Shown: in pieces, positions 7,444-15,112 of the stretch
Numbering within the stretch: the stretch's first letter is position 1
How the letters are laid out: each line of letters begins with the position of its first letter
Position numbers and translations under genes: made by a program
DNA from: a virus
Reading direction: 5' to 3' (one strand)
IMG/VR virus record: IMGVR_UViG_3300045611_000155
Span: 1 to 26,536 of that record
Length of the DNA stretch: 26,536 bases
The notes under the pieces: generated by a model
The model's database searches: none
Told to the model about the DNA's origin: nothing
Seen by the model: the letters and a program-made list of their open reading frames with translations, nothing else

Positions 7444-8396
7444 TAGAACCCTCTTTCATCTTGATAATTTTTGCGCTCGTTGATATAATCTTCGAGGCTC
7501 TCTTTGTCGGTCAGCGGAGCCTTCGGAGGTTTTTGTTCCCCGCCAGGCACTCCACTTACTGGACTCTTCTTCATACGTTCTTTAGTCAATTGCTTTTCCA
7601 GCTTCTTGACTTTAGTTTCCGTACGGCTTCCGGCTTTAGTCCGAATTAGATACGTCAGTGCATCCGCGACTGCCAATTTCTGACCGCCAGGTTGTTTTTG
7701 GTAATAATCGGCTTTAGCCTGGTCTTTATTCCAGTATAAAGCCATAGCAATCTGGTATAACATACTTGTCCCGTTTTTCAGGTCCAAGTCTTTATGAGAA
7801 TTCGGCCATATCTCAGGAACTTTCGTATCAGCATATCTAGCATAAGCATCCTGGACATCTTTCCATTCCGCGTCTATCCTCTTCTGATTTTCGAAATGGG
7901 CATTCTTCTCGGCCTCGTACATATCGATTAAGTCCTGCTTAGTCTGCTTGCGCATATGATCCATAATATCCCAGACTAAACCTGTATCTCCGTCCTCAAT
8001 GCCTTTCTTGAGCGCGGCCTTTAACTGTTCATCGCTGTACTTCGGCAACTTCCCGTCTTTAGGCTCCTGGCTAGCCTCAATCCTGGCTAACCTTTCCTCA
8101 AGCGCTTTTTTTTCGGCGGTCAGTTTGTCAATCCTCTTCTGCACATTCGGTGTCTCTTCGGCTTCCGTTACCTCTTTGATGGCTCTCTCAACATCAGAGA
8201 GTTCATCCTTGGCAGTTCCTTCCTCTCCAGGATTTATAGCGGCAGCTATTTCCTCTGCTTCGGAGACTTCTCCAGTAGCTTCTTTGTCAGGTGCTACAGC
8301 AACCTCATCAGTGGATTCGAGAGAGTCTTCGATCGCTTCCCTTATACTCTTCTCAGGTGCCTCAGTAACCTCTGGTGCTTTGACTTCATCAGCCAT
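7443..8396 (-). CDS. Probable capsid scaffolding protein
   Basis: The 317-residue protein is highly charged and lacks recognisable enzyme motifs. Its N-terminal third is acidic and low in complexity (VTEAPEKSIREAIEDSLEST, EEIAAAINPGEEGT). A predicted coiled coil follows (VQKRIDKLTAEKKALEERLA), then a helical region with YSDEQLKAALKKGIEDGDTG. The C-terminus is basic and flexible (KQLTKERMKKSP ... INERKNYQDERGF). Acidic N-terminus, central coiled coil and basic C-terminus directly before the capsid gene is the usual arrangement for phage scaffolds. The stop shares one base with the capsid ATG, and GGAGGTACAAA precedes its own start. Confidence 0.82.
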   Translation of the reverse strand: MADEVKAPEVTEAPEKSIREAIEDSLESTDEVAVAPDKEATGEVSEAEEIAAAINPGEEGTAKDELSDVERAIKEVTEAEETPNVQKRIDKLTAEKKALEERLARIEASQEPKDGKLPKYSDEQLKAALKKGIEDGDTGLVWDIMDHMRKQTKQDLIDMYEAEKNAHFENQKRIDAEWKDVQDAYARYADTKVPEIWPNSHKDLDLKNGTSMLYQIAMALYWNKDQAKADYYQKQPGGQKLAVADALTYLIRTKAGSRTETKVKKLEKQLTKERMKKSPVSGVPGGEQKPPKAPLTDKESLEDYINERKNYQDERGF

Positions 8397-8469
8397 TTTG
8401 TACCTCCATTCAGCGTTTTAAGATACGCAGAAACTTACAGCGCTTCAAGGGGAAACGCAGGACCCTAAA

Positions 8470-8997
8470 CTATTTCACGGAAAGATAAAGTATATTCCCG
8501 TTGTCCTTAGTGCAATACTTGAAAGTTGAACCGCCCTCCACGATATTATTCTTCTGCAGGAAAGCGGCTTCTTCCGGAAACTCCTTAACATCCTCAAGCC
8601 TCATGTAAGTCGTCTCCACCACGACATTATTCTTATATTTTGAGCAGCAGACAGTAGTCCCAAGCATCATGTAGATATATTCGTAAAGGATTTCACCCTT
8701 TTCATTGAACCTTATCTCCCTTACATCATCTATTGTCACATAAAAAGAGTTAAATACCCAATCCCCATTCTTATAGTCGAATTTTGCAAGACCCATGCGC
8801 AGATCTTTATATGTGACTATGAGATATATGGAATTCAGCTCTCCCTTATCAAACCTGACAAACCCGATGTCAAGCACAAGCCCTACCTGGACTCTCTTCT
8901 CAAGGAGTATATCCTTAAGTTTGCTATAGACACCTAGGCAAAACCTGCTTATAGGAGTTCTTGACAACCTTAAGGACTGCGCATTGGATATGTTCAT
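8470..8997 (-). CDS. Hypothetical protein, 175 aa, in the head module
   Basis: I choose ATG 8997, which overlaps the preceding TGA as ATGA and has GGAGG five bases upstream; an ATG four codons earlier has a weaker site. The protein begins MNISNAQSLRLSRTPISRFC and continues with beta-type segments (VGLVLDIGFVRFDKGELNSI, VTYKDLRMGLAKFDYKNGDW). Several Cys and Tyr residues appear (TTVCCSKYKNN). I recognise no domain. It sits between the portal-proximal small genes and the scaffold. About 73 bases after its stop hold only the scaffold's ribosome site. Confidence 0.7.
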   Translation of the reverse strand: MNISNAQSLRLSRTPISRFCLGVYSKLKDILLEKRVQVGLVLDIGFVRFDKGELNSIYLIVTYKDLRMGLAKFDYKNGDWVFNSFYVTIDDVREIRFNEKGEILYEYIYMMLGTTVCCSKYKNNVVVETTYMRLEDVKEFPEEAAFLQKNNIVEGGSTFKYCTKDNGNILYLSVK

Positions 8998-9275
8998 AGC
9001 TTCCTCCATTTCCCATCTTCATAACGCCATCTGCCAGCTCCCATCCGCACTCCTGAGCCGAAACCTGATTGTTTAGTGCCACGGCCGCTTAAGGACGAAG
9101 ACTCTTTAGCTAGTTTAATTAGACTATTCTGTGCTCTCTCGCCTTCGCGGACCGTGGCTTGATTTATCAGGGAATTTATCAGGTTACTTTTAGCTTGGGG
9201 GTGGCCGGGGGCGGATGCAATCCTTTTAACCCTTTTAGAGACTTCGCTGTAATCCATTCCCGGCCGTTGATCCAT
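8994..9275 (-). CDS. Hypothetical basic protein, 93 aa
   Basis: The frame starts at ATG 9275 with AAGGAGATAATA directly before it; that site overlaps the stop of the upstream gene. The protein is basic: a helical N-terminal half (DYSEVSKRVKRIASAPGHPQ, LINSLINQATVREGERAQNS) and a Gly/Ser/Arg-rich tail (GTKQSGFGSGVRMGAGRWRY). This could be a nucleic-acid-binding or assembly factor, but no family is recognised. It is coupled to the next gene by an ATGA overlap. Confidence 0.65.
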   Translation of the reverse strand: MDQRPGMDYSEVSKRVKRIASAPGHPQAKSNLINSLINQATVREGERAQNSLIKLAKESSSLSGRGTKQSGFGSGVRMGAGRWRYEDGKWRKL

Positions 9276-9277
9276 TA

Positions 9278-9397
9278 TTATCTCCTTGCGTTTGCCAACG
9301 CTATTGCTACGGCTTGCTTCTGCGGCTTGCCGTGTTTCATTTCTGTCCTGATATTTTCTGAAATAACTTTCTTAGATTTACCCTTTTTTAATGGCAT
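9278..9397 (-). CDS. Conserved short phage protein (DUF6496-like), 39 aa
   Basis: The frame reads MPLKKGKSKKVISENIRTEM followed by KHGKPQKQAVAIALANARR. I recognise this as a short basic protein often found near phage head genes: a lysine-rich MPLKKGKSKK head, an NIR segment, then GKPQKQAVAIAL. Its molecular role is not known to me. ATG is at 9397-9395 and TAA at 9280-9278; the stop region doubles as the ribosome site of the next gene. It was found by reading the gap between 9275 and 9399. Confidence 0.8.
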   Translation of the reverse strand: MPLKKGKSKKVISENIRTEMKHGKPQKQAVAIALANARR

Positions 9398-9398
9398 G

Positions 9399-9797
9399 CT
9401 AATACCCCGGTTTGTATCTCGTGTCATCAACTAACGGGACACGAAAGCGTTCTTCGTTCTCTCTCTGGATTTCCTTGATCCTGTCCTCAATCGCTGGTAT
9501 TTGCTGCAAATGGAACATAAGCCTGCCGTGAAGATCCATTAACGCCTGTTTGTAGCCGATATAAAACTCCCTGCGTTCCTCCTTTTTAGCGCGATCCAGC
9601 TTGCCAGAAACCCAAACATCCTTGACTTTCCCTCCAACCGTGTCAATTATCATACGATCCAGTATTGGTTCAATCGTATTCTTCCAACCAGCGCTATCAA
9701 GCGTTTCTTTCACCGCACGGCAGATTGACAATTCCTTGTTCAGCCTTTTCTCTTGCTCATCGATCAAAGGTTTGTGTTCATCCGGAGAATAAGCCAC
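9399..9797 (-). CDS. Hypothetical helical protein after the portal, 132 aa
   Basis: The start is GTG 9797, with GGAG seven bases upstream, and the first 20 bases overlap the portal gene end. The protein is almost wholly helical and charged: DEQEKRLNKELSICRAVKET, LDRAKKEERREFYIGYKQAL, EDRIKEIQRENEERFRVPLV. The stretch WVSGKLDRAKKEERREFYIG may act as a small helix bundle. A head-assembly or portal-associated role is inferred from position only. Confidence 0.7.
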   Translation of the reverse strand: MAYSPDEHKPLIDEQEKRLNKELSICRAVKETLDSAGWKNTIEPILDRMIIDTVGGKVKDVWVSGKLDRAKKEERREFYIGYKQALMDLHGRLMFHLQQIPAIEDRIKEIQRENEERFRVPLVDDTRYKPGY

Positions 9798-11862
9798 CGA
9801 TCAGCTCCTTTCCGACTTGTGCAGCGGTATTAGCCTCTACCATCTCTGAATTCTCTTTCACCTGTGCCGCCTGCGCATCTACTTCTTTCTTCTGGTCCTT
9901 GCTCGCCTGCAGGTCCTTTTCCGCCTTAACGCCTTCCATAGCCATCCGCTGGCCTTGCTGAGCCATCTGAGCCAATTGCTGCTGCATCTGGTTAATCTTC
10001 TCCTGCGCGATAATCTTAGGATCTGTACAGAATTGATCCGGGTCCTTGACCCCGTCTTTTTCGAGCCAATCTTTAAGCGCATTGTACCTGTCCTCGCTGT
10101 TTACGATGTCCTGAAGCACCGGGTTCATGATAACCTGCAGGCGCATCGCGGCTTTCTGGGTAGCCAGTTGTTCATTAGCGACTTCCAAGTCGCCGTTAGA
10201 CCTTACCTCTGCCGGAAAGTTGAAATCCTCTTTGGTGACCTCAACCCCGTCAACATAGATCGATTCTCCCAGGCGCTCTGCGAGTATCTGGAACATTTTC
10301 GTATAAACGCGCGAGAGCGTTTCATTCCAGGATATAACCTCAAGGTTCAGCGGGCCTGAATTCTGCTGAATGCCGACATTTATCTCCCCAAGAGTCTTGC
10401 CTCCGCCAACATTGGTAGCGTTCCTGAAGAGCTGGTCACTGACAGCGAGATACTCTTCGGTATACGCCTTTAAGATAGTCATTATCTCTGTGGAGTTAGG
10501 GTCTGGCTTGGGGTAATCAGATAATTGCTTTATTTCAGCCCCTAATTGCCTTACAGGAAGCTTTGCCCCGGGAGTCATGCGGATATGCGCGTCCATGATC
10601 TCCGATGTGTCAAGAACCTCCCACATAGGAGTATTGGACATCTCATCCCGGATTATCTTGTTGTTTATGCAGCGCTCCATAATCTCTTGCATGGCGCGGA
10701 TCTGCTCAGGGACACCCCTAGAGGCATAATAACGCGAGTCTTTTATCTCATTATCGTCCTTCTCGTAAGCCCAGCCGTCAAAAGAGAACGGAAAATCTAT
10801 TTCCTGCGCCAAAGCCAATTCCGGGTCCATGGCATCGCAGAAGAAAGTAAATATTTTGCGCACGAACGGATCTGTCTCGTTTTCCCTGTACCAGCAACAT
10901 ATCAGCTCCATGCGGTATAAGTCTGTCCGGGAGGTGTTATCCGTGATCCCCTCGTTGCGGGATTTCGTAACAGTGACCCAGTCATCATCCCCGTTGACCC
11001 AGTAAGGGATTAGATCCAAATCCTTCTTTAGGAAAATCTCATCTGAAATAAGCTGCTCAACGATATGGCGCGGGAGGAAGAACTCCTCGCGGATCCTCAC
11101 GGCTTCGTTTATGTCCTTGGTATATGATGGTACAGTAACAGTAACCGGGTCCACAACATCAATCATCGGCCTGGACTTGTACTCTTTGACAGTGAATTCT
11201 ATCTCCTTAGCTCCGGAAGAGAACTGCCCGACAATGTAATCCAAAGTCTTTTTGTCATCTTTGTCTTCGGTATCAAAACCATACTTATCCGCAAAATAGC
11301 TGATCTTATCCGCCTTGGGAAGAGCCTTAATCATTTCGACTTCCATCGGATCCATATCCTCAACGTCTATGCACTTGCCGTTAGCCTGGCAGGTGAATTT
11401 CTCGCTGACCTTGAAAATAGCGTGCCCATACTGCTTGCGGTTATCCGCAGCCAGCATAAGCTTGCGGAACCAGTCCATATCCGGAGAGCGCAGGAACATA
11501 TTCATAGCCATCTCGGATTTCGCGGCCTTGACCTTCAACTCCGGGGTATCCATAACCCCCTGGGCAACCCTCACGCGGCAAAGCTTCTTAGGACTCCACG
11601 CAGAAAGGACCAGATTAGGGACGGATTTCTTAATAAGCTTATCTGTTTCAGGCAAGGGAATATCAGGAGCCCCCGGATACGGGAAGTTCGTATAACGCTT
11701 AACCCCCAGCCTCTGGTTGACAGAAATGACCATTTTCTGCTTCCATACCATCCGGTCATTTTGGTCAATCCTGGTCTTGCTTCTGATATCCCGCAGGAAA
11801 TCAAGGTATTTCTGCGAGAACGTAGGTTCTAACGTCTTGTCTTTAGCCTCATCTAATGCCAT
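9778..11862 (-). CDS. Portal protein, about 694 aa
   Basis: The gene directly follows the large terminase with a ten-base overlap, the usual place for a portal. Size matches the large portals of P22- and N4-like podoviruses (about 700-760 aa). Characteristic segments include TNFPYPGAPDIPLPETDKLI early on, a central KDSRYYASRGVPEQIRAMQE, and the Thr/Gly-rich NATNVGGGKTLGEINVGI where wing and stem meet. The last 100 residues are Gln/Ala/Lys-rich coiled coil (INQMQQQLAQMAQQGQRMAM), as often seen at portal C-termini. It forms the dodecameric DNA gate in the capsid and docks the terminase. AGAGGAAATATT precedes the ATG. Confidence 0.88.
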   Translation of the reverse strand: MALDEAKDKTLEPTFSQKYLDFLRDIRSKTRIDQNDRMVWKQKMVISVNQRLGVKRYTNFPYPGAPDIPLPETDKLIKKSVPNLVLSAWSPKKLCRVRVAQGVMDTPELKVKAAKSEMAMNMFLRSPDMDWFRKLMLAADNRKQYGHAIFKVSEKFTCQANGKCIDVEDMDPMEVEMIKALPKADKISYFADKYGFDTEDKDDKKTLDYIVGQFSSGAKEIEFTVKEYKSRPMIDVVDPVTVTVPSYTKDINEAVRIREEFFLPRHIVEQLISDEIFLKKDLDLIPYWVNGDDDWVTVTKSRNEGITDNTSRTDLYRMELICCWYRENETDPFVRKIFTFFCDAMDPELALAQEIDFPFSFDGWAYEKDDNEIKDSRYYASRGVPEQIRAMQEIMERCINNKIIRDEMSNTPMWEVLDTSEIMDAHIRMTPGAKLPVRQLGAEIKQLSDYPKPDPNSTEIMTILKAYTEEYLAVSDQLFRNATNVGGGKTLGEINVGIQQNSGPLNLEVISWNETLSRVYTKMFQILAERLGESIYVDGVEVTKEDFNFPAEVRSNGDLEVANEQLATQKAAMRLQVIMNPVLQDIVNSEDRYNALKDWLEKDGVKDPDQFCTDPKIIAQEKINQMQQQLAQMAQQGQRMAMEGVKAEKDLQASKDQKKEVDAQAAQVKENSEMVEANTAAQVGKELIGGLFSG

Positions 11863-13211
11863 AATATTTCCTCTTTCATTCCTTCATGATAGTTCCACCC
11901 ATAAGGATTGATTTCTTGTTGGTTATTAAGAAAACTATTCTTCGCCCGATTGAAATCCTTAGCGGAATCTCTCATGTTTCTTGTCCCCCAAAGTCCCAAG
12001 ATAAAAGCATCTGCCCGGTCCGGAGATCTGCCCAACCTTGTCTTTACCTCATCCTTCGGTTCCACAATAATCTTCCCATTCGATCTATATGAATGTTTCA
12101 CAACTCCCAACTGACGAATGAGCAAAGGATCATTGATAATAGAAACCTTTCCCTTCTCAAACAACTCCCGCGCATACCACCAAATTTCACTCTTCAAATT
12201 AACAAACTGTTCGCTATTCTGTGCCTTCTCCCCGCCGTTCACCGCCAAAACCTGTTCATCCATTTCCCTTAACCTGTCTGTTACTCCACCGCCAAGCGCC
12301 GCATCATCCACCACCAACATCCTGGCGTTATAAACTTTGCGCTTATTAATAATTCGGCCAACAGTTTCCATAAGAGATTGTTTATTGCTGACATCCTGTT
12401 CCACCAACCTATTTCCTAATAAATAATCAATAACAATCTCATCATCCCCAAACCGCGCAATATCCGCCGCCACCACCCTCTTCTCCTCAATCTCAATCTC
12501 CGCATTCACCGCCCGCCGTATCCAATCCCCGGGGATCACACTCTTCCCATCCGACAACTCATCCCACGACCCCTCCAGGAAAATGCGCACCCAATCCTCA
12601 GGATACGACTCCCTCAACCGCGCCTCATAATCCCCCGGCAAATACGGATTATCCTTCGGCAGACTAGGAATAAATTTGTAGTCCGGCGAATCATTATAAA
12701 CAAACATATCCTTCAACCAGCAATCCGCCGGGTTGCTGGCCAACAACCCAAAGAAGGGCGGGAACGACCCGTCGTTCACGCGCTTCCTCAGCCTCGACTG
12801 AAACAGCAAAAAATTCTCCTTCGGCACCTCCGACGCCTCATCGATGGCAAACCACCCCAACTCCATCGACTTCAGCTTCGACACATTCTCGGCCTCGCTC
12901 ATCCCCATATAAATTATCTCCGACCCATTCACCAACGTAATCGTATGCTCCGCCAAATTATGGTTCGCAATTATCTCCGCCGGAAAACACTCCTCAATGC
13001 ACTTCAACGTCGAATTCTTAAAATCGCTCAAATGATACCTACACATCACACCGCGGTTCCCGGGGTGTGCCAAACTCAGCTCCTTCGCCTCCTCGCACAA
13101 CCACCGCGTCTTCCCCCCACCCATTGCGCCCCCAAACAACTTATACCGGTTCGGCGCCTTATGCGCTAGGGCTTGGGTAGGAGTGGGATGATAAGAACTT
13201 TTGAATTCCAT
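11853..13211 (-). CDS. Terminase large subunit (packaging ATPase/nuclease)
   Basis: All key parts are visible in 452 residues. Walker A is GAMGGGKT at 28-35, Walker B ends at Asp124-Glu125 (LGWFAIDEAS), and the coupling motif LLASNP is at 156-161. The RNase H-like nuclease has Asp250 (VAADIARFGDDE), Asp301-Asp302 (MLVVDDAALGGG) and SPDRAD with Asp397/Asp400. It drives DNA into the prohead and cuts the concatemer. The gene lies between a small terminase-like gene and the portal. The ATG at 13211 has GGAGG only at long spacing, so translation may depend on coupling to the small gene before it. Confidence 0.95.
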   Translation of the reverse strand: MEFKSSYHPTPTQALAHKAPNRYKLFGGAMGGGKTRWLCEEAKELSLAHPGNRGVMCRYHLSDFKNSTLKCIEECFPAEIIANHNLAEHTITLVNGSEIIYMGMSEAENVSKLKSMELGWFAIDEASEVPKENFLLFQSRLRKRVNDGSFPPFFGLLASNPADCWLKDMFVYNDSPDYKFIPSLPKDNPYLPGDYEARLRESYPEDWVRIFLEGSWDELSDGKSVIPGDWIRRAVNAEIEIEEKRVVAADIARFGDDEIVIDYLLGNRLVEQDVSNKQSLMETVGRIINKRKVYNARMLVVDDAALGGGVTDRLREMDEQVLAVNGGEKAQNSEQFVNLKSEIWWYARELFEKGKVSIINDPLLIRQLGVVKHSYRSNGKIIVEPKDEVKTRLGRSPDRADAFILGLWGTRNMRDSAKDFNRAKNSFLNNQQEINPYGWNYHEGMKEEILWH

Positions 13212-13214
13212 AAT

Positions 13215-13400
13215 TTAAAAATTACCTCCTGAGATGGGACCCAAATTTGTGGTAGATTCGCCTTCATGGGTACTACCTTCTATTTCTAGATGGGACCCAT
13301 TCGCCCGCGTAATCAAACGCACCCGGGCGATCTCATCTCGCTCCTGGTCAATAGCATCAATCGCTCTTAATAGGCTGTCTATATCCAACTCGTGCTCCAA
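13215..13400 (-). CDS. Small acidic protein between the terminase genes, 61 aa
   Basis: The frame opens at TTG 13400 or at a second TTG a few codons later (GAG-TTG-GAT); no in-frame ATG exists, so the start is uncertain. It reads EHELDIDSLLRAIDAIDQER, a likely helix, then a polar tail ending LGPISGGNF. The stop is within the ribosome-site region of the large terminase gene, suggesting coupling. The 12-base sequence AGATGGGACCCA occurs twice inside it, at 13232 and 13288. No function is recognised. Confidence 0.5.
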   Translation of the reverse strand: MEHELDIDSLLRAIDAIDQERDEIARVRLITRANGSHLEIEGSTHEGESTTNLGPISGGNF

Positions 13401-13426
13401 CTTCCTATAATATACAAATTGTTAAC

Positions 13427-13777
13427 TTACCCACTATCAATAACCTTATGTGTATCAACAACTTCTGTATTTACCCCGGCATTATCCTCATTATCCTCAT
13501 CATTATTTATGGGTAAGTACTCATTATTCACCTCCGGCCGCGGGACATTGCTAATATAAGTAATTTGCGGATCCCGGTTGACGCTTAGGCTCATATCCTT
13601 AGGCAAACAGGCGGCCGCAAACTTTATAAGTGTAGTTGTATCAACACTTTCCAAGTCTCTTTCACTTGTGATTCGGCGCAGCAGGATCCGGAAGAGCTTA
13701 TCTCGAATAATTGGGAGCGTGTTTTTGCTACCTTTTGGCCTGCCGGGACCGCCGGCGTATCCTGGTTTAAATGGCAT
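13427..13777 (-). CDS. Probable terminase small subunit, 116 aa
   Basis: The protein begins MPFKPGYAGGPGRPKGSKNT, the Gly/Arg/Pro-rich opening commonly seen in phage small-terminase-like and DUF5681-type DNA-binding proteins. A basic helical stretch follows (LPIIRDKLFRILLRRITSER), then FAAACLPKD, and the tail is acidic and Asn-rich (NNDEDNEDNAGVNTE). It is first in the head operon, 216 bases before the large terminase, and downstream of the promoter at 13961-13990. Small terminases recognise the packaging site. The ribosome site is weak (AGGG about 12 bases from the ATG). An HTH is not obvious, so the assignment rests on motif and position. Confidence 0.65.
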   Translation of the reverse strand: MPFKPGYAGGPGRPKGSKNTLPIIRDKLFRILLRRITSERDLESVDTTTLIKFAAACLPKDMSLSVNRDPQITYISNVPRPEVNNEYLPINNDEDNEDNAGVNTEVVDTHKVIDSG

Positions 13778-13869
13778 CTATATTATTTACCCTTCCAATA
13801 ATTGCCCTAATTTTGCTCTTATCACTATTACAGATGAGCCCTTGGCGATTATTTCCTATATTTATTAAT

Positions 13870-14195
13870 CCAAAGTTATCCACAGGTTATCCCCAGATTT
13901 TTGACACATGTTGAAAATGAAAAAAAAATGTGTCGAGCACGAGTTTCAATGGGTTACAACATTTTATCGACGAGAAACTGGATGTGTCAAGACGCAACCC
14001 CCTGCCCACCAGGGGTTTGTGTGATTTTTTGACGCATGTACGCATTTTCTCTATATGTAACTTTATAGCATATATATTATTTTATCTTTCTTTTGTCTAA
14101 AAGAAGGATAAATATGTGTCAAAAGTGTCAAAAAGCGCAACTTATTGAACCACAACAGGTTCTGGTTTGACACATTTTGACATATTGACACGTTT
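13870..14195. other. Origin-like or control region: DnaA-box-like sites, nonamer repeats, AT-rich stretch
   Basis: This gap of about 365 bases, plus the end of the HNH gene, holds no other gene. A perfect DnaA-box sequence TTATCCACA is at 13876-13884, with a near copy TTATCCCCA at 13887-13895. The nonamer TTGACACAT occurs exactly at 13901, 13982 (inverted), 14114 (inverted) and 14167. One-mismatch copies are at 13928 (inverted), 14029, 14123 (inverted), 14177 and 14185. Between them, 14050-14100 is a long AT-rich run with TATATATTATTTTAT. DnaA boxes, iterons and an AT-rich unwinding segment are the classic parts of a theta origin. The nonamers also contain TTGACA and could be repressor operators. 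Role is inferred. Confidence 0.55.
13961..13990 (-). promoter_or_regulatory. Candidate sigma-70-type promoter for the head operon
   Basis: On the minus strand, TTGACA (13990-13985) is followed after 18 bases by TAAAAT (13966-13961), five of six matches to the -10 consensus. Its -35 lies within one of the TTGACACAT repeats. Transcription from here would reach the small terminase gene at 13777 after about 175 bases of leader containing the DnaA-box pair. Confidence 0.4.
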
Positions 14196-14516
14196 TCGCC
14201 AGTCCTCGGCGCTTTTGGTTCTTTTTTGTTGGTTGCAGCGCCAACAACCTGTTATGAGGTTTTTGGGTTCGGTGCGGCCGCCTTGACTCCAAGGAATTAT
14301 ATGGTCGACTTCCAGAACCACGCCGCCTTCATATCTAATATAATCAACGCCGCGATAAGTACCGTAATTATAATGTTTCGGATCAGCTTTAATACCACAA
14401 TATTGGCAAGTATGCTTATCTCTGTCAAAGATCATATGCCGTAATTTAGGGCTTACCGTTCTTATGTTCTTTTGCCTTCTGATATATTTCTTAATTCTTG
14501 TAGCTTCACTTTCCAT
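14142..14516 (-). CDS. HNH endonuclease next to the terminase genes
   Basis: The 124-residue protein has a textbook zinc-supported HNH domain: CQYC at residues 37-40, LEVDHIIPWSQGG at 69-80 with the catalytic His72, NLITG with Asn86, and CWRC at 91-94. AGGAGGGAAT precedes the ATG. HNH genes beside terminases are common, and some assist terminase cleavage at cos ends; others are homing nucleases. Gene position supports a packaging role but does not prove it. The last codons overlap three of the TTGACACAT-type repeats, so the coding end and the control region share sequence. Confidence 0.88.
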   Translation of the reverse strand: MESEATRIKKYIRRQKNIRTVSPKLRHMIFDRDKHTCQYCGIKADPKHYNYGTYRGVDYIRYEGGVVLEVDHIIPWSQGGRTEPKNLITGCWRCNQQKRTKSAEDWRKRVNMSKCVKPEPVVVQ

Positions 14517-14550
14517 ATTCCCTCCTAGTTAGGTCCGGCTAGCCGCGGAA

Positions 14551-14784
14551 CTAGGCCGCAGCAAGGGAATGACCCTTTTCGCCGGTGGTTATGTTTTCTT
14601 TGCCTTCCCGCACGCCCAGGGGGGTGTGGTGTTGGCTGATATCAAAGTGCGCGCGGCAGGAATTGTCGCGGGCATAGGCGCAAGTGCGCTCAATAGAAAA
14701 GGCGCCGAGGGGCGCCTGGAATTTAACCGGGAGGTTGCGGATGCAGGTGATGACGGTGCAATGATGAAATGGGATGTGGGGCAT
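14551..14784 (-). CDS. Hypothetical His/Cys-rich protein, 77 aa
   Basis: The frame begins at ATG 14784 with AGGAG ten bases upstream. It reads MPHIPFHHCTVITCIRNLPV, then a middle with TCAYARDNSCRAHFDISQHH. Four Cys and several His suggest a metal site, but the spacing matches no domain I know. Codon use is GC-rich at third positions, unlike many neighbours. A hairpin with a short T-run (14701-14716) lies inside it and looks like a terminator, so either the hairpin is coincidence or the frame is not translated. Downstream sits the HNH gene. Confidence 0.5.
   Translation of the reverse strand: MPHIPFHHCTVITCIRNLPVKFQAPLGAFSIERTCAYARDNSCRAHFDISQHHTPLGVREGKENITTGEKGHSLAAA
14694..14716 (-). terminator. 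Terminator-like hairpin inside the 77-aa frame
   Basis: On the minus strand GGCGCC, a CCTC loop and GGCGCC are followed by TTTTCTATT. The stem is six GC pairs and the T-run is short. It could end transcripts from the sigma-like gene upstream, but it lies within an open frame that has a good ribosome site. Confidence 0.35.
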
Positions 14785-14893
14785 CCGGGATAATCTCCTG
14801 TTTTAGTAGGCGCTCAGAACGGACAAAGCTCTGCGGCTTAATGGCCTATAATATTGTGCCCTTGTGTTCATATTGCACCTAATATAGTATGCA

Positions 14894-15112
14894 TTATTTT
14901 TTTTGATTGTTTAGCCTTATTTTTCTGTATGCCCTGTTCATTATTAGGCTTACGGCCGCCCGGCCGATGCGGCGGCCGTCGAGGCGGGCGATCTCGTCCC
15001 AGTTTTTGCGGTTGTAAAAGCGCCAGATTAGATAATTCGTCTCGCGGGCCGTGAGGCGGTAGTTGAGGAGGCGCAGGTAGAGCCGCCAGAAATTCATATC
15101 GTATGAGTCCAT
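14894..15112 (-). CDS. Sigma-70 region 4-like DNA-binding regulator, 72 aa
   Basis: The protein matches the helix-turn-helix layout of sigma region 4: RLTARETNYLIWRFYNRKNW at residues 19-38, DEIARLDGRRIGRAAVSLIM at 39-58, then NRAYRKIRL. LTxRE, then EIA, then V, then RAxRKIR is the usual spacing. Such small proteins in phages act as late-gene activators (ArpU- or sigma-like). Its place just before the head module fits a late switch. I choose ATG 15112; an in-frame GTG at 15157 would add 15 residues that pass through a hairpin. No strong ribosome site is visible for either. Function is inferred from the fold pattern. Confidence 0.6.
   Translation of the reverse strand: MDSYDMNFWRLYLRLLNYRLTARETNYLIWRFYNRKNWDEIARLDGRRIGRAAVSLIMNRAYRKIRLNNQKK

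Noticed and set aside
9955-11832. Several plus-strand frames of more than 120 codons
   Set aside because: All are opposite the portal gene and reflect its GC-rich codon use.
13232-13299. Twelve-base direct repeat AGATGGGACCCA at 13232 and 13288
   Set aside because: Only two copies within a short coding frame; could be chance, and no dyad or link to a promoter is seen.
13999-14015. Hairpin CCCCTG/CAGGGG in the origin-like region as a terminator
   Set aside because: Only six pairs; the T-run on the plus strand is about ten bases away and there is none on the minus strand, where the genes are.
14029-14057. Plus-strand promoter TTGACG-17-TATATG
   Set aside because: No plus-strand gene follows; the -35 is one of the nonamer repeats and the match is probably a by-product. 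A primer transcript for an origin cannot be excluded.
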